From Dysgonamonadaceae bacterium (lineage in GTDB: Bacteria; Bacteroidota; Bacteroidia; Bacteroidales; Azobacteroidaceae), in the NCBI GenBank assembly GCA_031258895.1, contig JAIRMF010000141.1:1-9334 (forward strand): a stretch of DNA of 9,334 bases, read 5' to 3'. A program made the position numbers and the translations under genes. The notes beneath the pieces are model-generated. The model was not told where the DNA came from, did not search any database, and saw only the letters and a list, made by a program, of their open reading frames with translations. Positions 6,337 through 9,334 of the stretch are shown in pieces (the stretch's first letter is position 1; each line of letters begins with the position of its first letter).

Positions 6337-6344
6337 TACCTTTG
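6337..6344 (+). promoter_or_regulatory. Putative -7 promoter element of murF-alr (TACCTTTG)
   Basis: TACCTTTG followed by TA matches TAnnTTTG and ends 15 bases before the murF-alr ATG, giving a very short leader. No clear -33 element is visible at the usual distance. Confidence 0.6.
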
Positions 6345-6359
6345 TAAAACCACTCAAAA

Positions 6360-8837
6360 ATGAACTATTCAATATCCCGTATCGCACAAATCATTAATGC
6401 AAAAAGCGAAATCACCTCAGATACACAAGTCCGAATCCTCCTCACAGACAGCAGATCCCTCGCAGATCCATCCGTCAGCCTCTTCTTCGCCCTCCAAACC
6501 GAACAAAACGACGGTCACCTGTACATCCGGAAACTCTATCAAAAAGGCGTCAAAAGTTTCGTCGTCCGGCAAGACTTCGACAAACAAAATAACAACATAC
6601 CTGACGCAAACCTCCTGAAAGTCGACGATACACTCCTCGCCCTGCAAGCCCTCGCAGCTCACCACAGACAAAAATTCAATATACCCGTCATCGGAATAAC
6701 CGGCAGCAACGGCAAAACAATCGTCAAAGAATGGCTCTACCAACTGCTCGAAGAACAAACCAATACCGTCAGATCTCCCAGATCCTACAACTCCCAAACG
6801 GGCGTCCCACTTTCAGTCTGGCAGATAAACGACAGCCATAAACTCGCAATATTTGAGGCCGGAATATCCAAACCAAACGAAATGAAACGGCTGGAAACCG
6901 TGATCAAACCTACCATCGGAATATTTACCACAATCGGAGAAGCACATCAGGAAAATTTCGTGTCGCAGGAAGAAAAATGTATCGAAAAACTCGAACTGTT
7001 CACCAACGCAGAGAAAATTATTTGCAACTGCGATAACCCGCTGGTGAAATATTGTATGGACAAAACAAAGCTCGTGAATAAATTGTATGTATGGTCGAAA
7101 TACAATCCCGACGCCGATATGTTTGTCGAAGCGATAGACAAAGAAACAAGTAAGACAGCCATCAAAATAAGATCAAAACAACAAATCACTATCGAAATCC
7201 CCTTCACCGACGACGCATCAATCGAAAACGCAATCCACTGCCTCGCCCTGATCTACTATCTGTCCGGCACTCAAGAACCACCCGAAATCACCTTCCGACC
7301 GGAACTGTTCAGTCGTCTTGACCCTGTCGCAATGCGTCTCGACGTCAACAAAGGACTCAATAACAATATCCTCATTAACGATACCTACAACTCCGACGTC
7401 AACTCCCTCTCAATCGCGCTCGACTTCATGTCAAGACGTTCCGAGGGCGGCAAACTTAAGCGAGTCCTGATACTTTCCGATATCCTCCAATCCGGAATGG
7501 AGCCCGCCGCTTTCTACCTCAAAGTCGCAGACCTGGTCAGACAAAAACAAGTCGAACACATCATCGGAATAGGCCCAAACCTGACGTCGCACTCCGATCT
7601 TTTCCCAATCAAAAAAGAATTCTTCCCGACAACCGAAAGCTTTCTTGATTCAAACTGCCGACGCAAACTGAAAAACTCAATAATACTCATCAAAGGCTCC
7701 CGACAGTCACGGTTCGAACGGATAACGGAACAACTCGAGGAAAAAACACACCGGACAGTCCTCGAAGTCGATCTCGACGCCGTCAGAGACAACCTGAAAC
7801 ATTTCCGTTCATTGCTCAAAAAAGAAACAAAGATTATCTGTATGGTAAAAGCTTTCGGTTACGGCGTCGGATCGTACGAACTGGCAAAAACGCTGCAGGA
7901 ACATGGCGCGGATTATCTGGCCGTTGCGCTCGCCGACGAAGGTTCCGAACTCCGTCGTGAAGGAATCACTATGCCGATCATTGTCATGAACCCCGAAAAA
8001 CATGCCGCCAACACACTGTTCGAACAACAACTCGAACCTGAAATTTACAACTTCACGATGCTCGACACAATTATCCGCGAAACGCGCAGGCGCGGAATCG
8101 TAAACTATCCCGTACATATCAAACTTGACACCGGCATGAACAGACTCGGATTCGACTACAGGGACGTTGCGTCGTTGGCTCTGCGTTTGAATAAAGAAAA
8201 CATCACCGTGAAATCCGTCTTCTCACATCTTGCCGGCAGTGATTCCCCGCAACTCGACAGTTTCACAGGAGAACAGATACGTCGTTTTACCGAGGCCTCC
8301 GAGACGATCCAAGAATCACTTCAGTACCCTATCCTGAAACATCTGCTCAATTCTGCCGGCATTGAGCGTTTTGCCGAATCGCAGTTGGACATGGTCAGGC
8401 TTGGTATCGGGCTTTACGGCGTCTCGACGATCGGAGATAATACCTTACGTCCCGTAGCCTCGCTCAAGACGCGGATATTGCAAATACGTGAAGTCCGGCC
8501 GGAGGAAACCGTCGGGTACAATCGTAACGGAAGATTGACCCGTGTCTCGCGGATAGCCTGCATATCCATAGGTTATGCCGACGGGCTGGATCGTCGCCTC
8601 GGTAACGGGAACGGTGCGGTAGTTATCAACGGTCGGATGTGTCCTTTTGTCGGTAATATATGTATGGACGTCTCTATGGTGGATGTTACCGACTGCAACT
8701 GTTTGGAGGGCGACGCCGCCGTTATTTTCGGCGACAGAATCACAGTCAACAGCCTTGCCGAAAAGCTGCAAACGATCCCTTACGAGATACTAACTTCAAT
8801 CTCGCCGCGAGTCAAGAGGGTATATTACAAGGAATGA
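6360..8837 (+). CDS. murF-alr: Bifunctional MurF-Alr fusion: UDP-MurNAc-tripeptide:D-Ala-D-Ala ligase and alanine racemase
   Basis: The 825-residue protein joins two cytoplasmic enzymes of peptidoglycan precursor synthesis. Residues about 1-460 are MurF, which adds D-Ala-D-Ala to the UDP-MurNAc-tripeptide using ATP. They show ATP-loop GITGSNGKT (112-120), RSYNSQTGVPLSV, the IGEAHQENF segment, NDTYNSD (340-346) and a C-terminal Mur ligase domain with ILSDILQSG and KGSRQSR. Residues about 465-825 are alanine racemase, a PLP fold-type III enzyme making D-Ala. They show VLEVDLDAVRDNL, the PLP lysine Lys497 in MVKAFGYG, HIKLDTGMNRLGF, SHLAGSD, MVRLGIGLYG, the expected catalytic Tyr720 in VGYNRNG, and ISIGYADGLDR. 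Both active sites look complete. This fusion is known in Bacteroidetes; it puts D-Ala production and the later use of D-Ala-D-Ala in one chain, while the Ddl step between them is separate. No signal peptide is seen. Codon style shifts within the gene, from A/C-rich in the MurF part to more G/T in the Alr part. Confidence 0.97.
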   Translation: MNYSISRIAQIINAKSEITSDTQVRILLTDSRSLADPSVSLFFALQTEQNDGHLYIRKLYQKGVKSFVVRQDFDKQNNNIPDANLLKVDDTLLALQALAAHHRQKFNIPVIGITGSNGKTIVKEWLYQLLEEQTNTVRSPRSYNSQTGVPLSVWQINDSHKLAIFEAGISKPNEMKRLETVIKPTIGIFTTIGEAHQENFVSQEEKCIEKLELFTNAEKIICNCDNPLVKYCMDKTKLVNKLYVWSKYNPDADMFVEAIDKETSKTAIKIRSKQQITIEIPFTDDASIENAIHCLALIYYLSGTQEPPEITFRPELFSRLDPVAMRLDVNKGLNNNILINDTYNSDVNSLSIALDFMSRRSEGGKLKRVLILSDILQSGMEPAAFYLKVADLVRQKQVEHIIGIGPNLTSHSDLFPIKKEFFPTTESFLDSNCRRKLKNSIILIKGSRQSRFERITEQLEEKTHRTVLEVDLDAVRDNLKHFRSLLKKETKIICMVKAFGYGVGSYELAKTLQEHGADYLAVALADEGSELRREGITMPIIVMNPEKHAANTLFEQQLEPEIYNFTMLDTIIRETRRRGIVNYPVHIKLDTGMNRLGFDYRDVASLALRLNKENITVKSVFSHLAGSDSPQLDSFTGEQIRRFTEASETIQESLQYPILKHLLNSAGIERFAESQLDMVRLGIGLYGVSTIGDNTLRPVASLKTRILQIREVRPEETVGYNRNGRLTRVSRIACISIGYADGLDRRLGNGNGAVVINGRMCPFVGNICMDVSMVDVTDCNCLEGDAAVIFGDRITVNSLAEKLQTIPYEILTSISPRVKRVYYKE

Positions 8838-8925
8838 TCGGAATTGTCTTTCGCTAAAAAGAGTTGATTTTCAATTTATGGAGTATCTCCCCTCCGGCAG
8901 GTACGTTCACAAGAGGCAATAATAA

Positions 8926-8955
8926 AGGCCGCCCTGTTTTTTTTGGGGGCGGCCT
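8926..8955. terminator. GC-rich terminator hairpin between convergent murF-alr and SUMF1-domain genes
   Basis: AGGCCGCCC (8926-8934) pairs perfectly with GGGCGGCCT (8947-8955), a 9-bp stem with a 12-base loop containing a run of eight T. On the minus strand the stem is followed by TTTATTATT, so it suits the leftward SUMF1-domain gene, whose stop is 32 bases away. On the plus strand it is followed by GCTTTAT and lies about 90 bases after the murF-alr stop. It probably ends transcription from both sides. The rest of 8838-8987 holds nothing else recognisable. Confidence 0.75.
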
Positions 8956-8987
8956 GCTTTATAAACCAACAATGAAACAAAATCTTT

Positions 8988-9334
8988 TTATTTCTCTCTG
9001 CACACAACCCGGATGCCGCGGAGGCTGGTTGTCGGTGCGCTTTGGCTTCTATAACTGACGCAGCACTCAAAGCCATTATTAAAGCCGCCGCCACGGGCCA
9101 CACGATAATTTTGAAAACTGGCTGTTTCGGGGCCGATAGGATCAATTACTTCTTCATCTGTATATGTATTGTAAAAGTCCCAACACCATTCCTGTAAGTT
9201 GCCGCTCATATCGTAAAGGCCAAGATCATTTTGAGTCTTCTTTCTTACGGGCTTGGGGCCGGTAACATTATAATAAGGGTTGGCGCAAGCAGTATTTTTG
9301 TTGTTATTTTCGCTATGCCAGGCAACATTGCAGG
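8988..9334 (-). CDS. SUMF1/FGE-sulfatase-modifying-factor domain protein, C-terminal part (runs off the right edge)
   Basis: The minus strand stays open from the window edge to the TAA at 8990-8988, giving 114 C-terminal residues. They show the hallmark end of the formylglycine-generating-enzyme fold: VAWHSENN (fragment residues 3-10), then DLGLYDMSGNLQEWCWDFY (36-54), DPIGPE, YRVARGGGFNN, a cysteine pair in FECCVSYRSQ, and the closing RGIRVVCREK. The ATG at 9209 is internal to the domain, not the start, because conserved sequence continues upstream. The family includes sulfatase activators as well as many members of other or unknown role, including gliding-motility-associated lipoproteins in Bacteroidota. 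This fragment cannot separate them, and the N-terminus (signal peptide or lipobox) is outside the window. Its asparagine-rich linker and lower GC differ from the housekeeping genes to the left. Confidence 0.88.
   Translation of the reverse strand, partial: CNVAWHSENNNKNTACANPYYNVTGPKPVRKKTQNDLGLYDMSGNLQEWCWDFYNTYTDEEVIDPIGPETASFQNYRVARGGGFNNGFECCVSYRSQSAPTTSLRGIRVVCREK

Noticed and set aside
5574..6347. Long (257-codon) plus-strand open frame opposite typA
   Set aside because: It is antisense to the well-supported GTPase domain of typA; its residues are the reverse reading of the GTPase motifs and match nothing known.
8876..9145. 89-codon minus-strand open frame across the terminator region
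   Set aside because: It runs out of frame with the SUMF1-domain sequence and through the terminator hairpin; the conserved SUMF1 motifs lie in the other frame.

Overview
The window looks like ordinary chromosomal DNA from a member of the Bacteroidota, most likely order Bacteroidales. Three things point there. Several gene starts are preceded by the Bacteroidota-type -7 promoter element TAnnTTTG, and Shine-Dalgarno sequences are absent. The proteins include families or architectures typical of that phylum (a DUF4290 protein, a MurF-Alr fusion, and a Nif3-like protein next to a coiled-coil/zinc-ribbon protein). HisF and TypA also read like their Bacteroidales versions. GC content looks intermediate by eye. 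No tRNA, rRNA, CRISPR array, insertion sequence or phage gene was seen.

Layout. The left edge (1-235, minus) holds the N-terminus of rsmH, a 16S rRNA methyltransferase usually heading the division/cell-wall cluster. A 464-bp gene-free interval follows (236-699). It contains three 21-bp direct repeats, small inverted repeats and, near its right end, a promoter for hisF. Then come, on the plus strand, hisF (700-1452), a DUF4290 gene (1495-2085), a Nif3-like/DUF34 gene (2159-3253) and a coiled-coil zinc-ribbon gene (3266-4165). typA/bipA (4383-6185) lies on the minus strand and converges on that set. It is divergent from a 2.5-kb murF-alr fusion gene (6360-8837, plus), with two promoters and a perfect 14-bp palindrome between them. 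The fusion converges on the C-terminal part of a SUMF1/FGE-domain gene (8988-9334, minus), with a GC-rich terminator hairpin between the two.

How the genes work together. Cell-wall precursor synthesis is represented by MurF-Alr, which makes D-Ala from L-Ala and joins D-Ala-D-Ala to the UDP-MurNAc-tripeptide. Ribosome function is represented by RsmH and TypA. Histidine synthesis is represented by a lone hisF. The Nif3-like and zinc-ribbon genes are 12 bp apart and probably partly co-expressed, but the second also has its own promoter element inside the end of the first.

Most of the window is housekeeping and I see no convincing new multi-gene system. The points most worth a second look are the 21-bp repeat array between rsmH and hisF, the palindrome between typA and murF-alr, the promoter element inside a coding sequence, and the isolated hisF.
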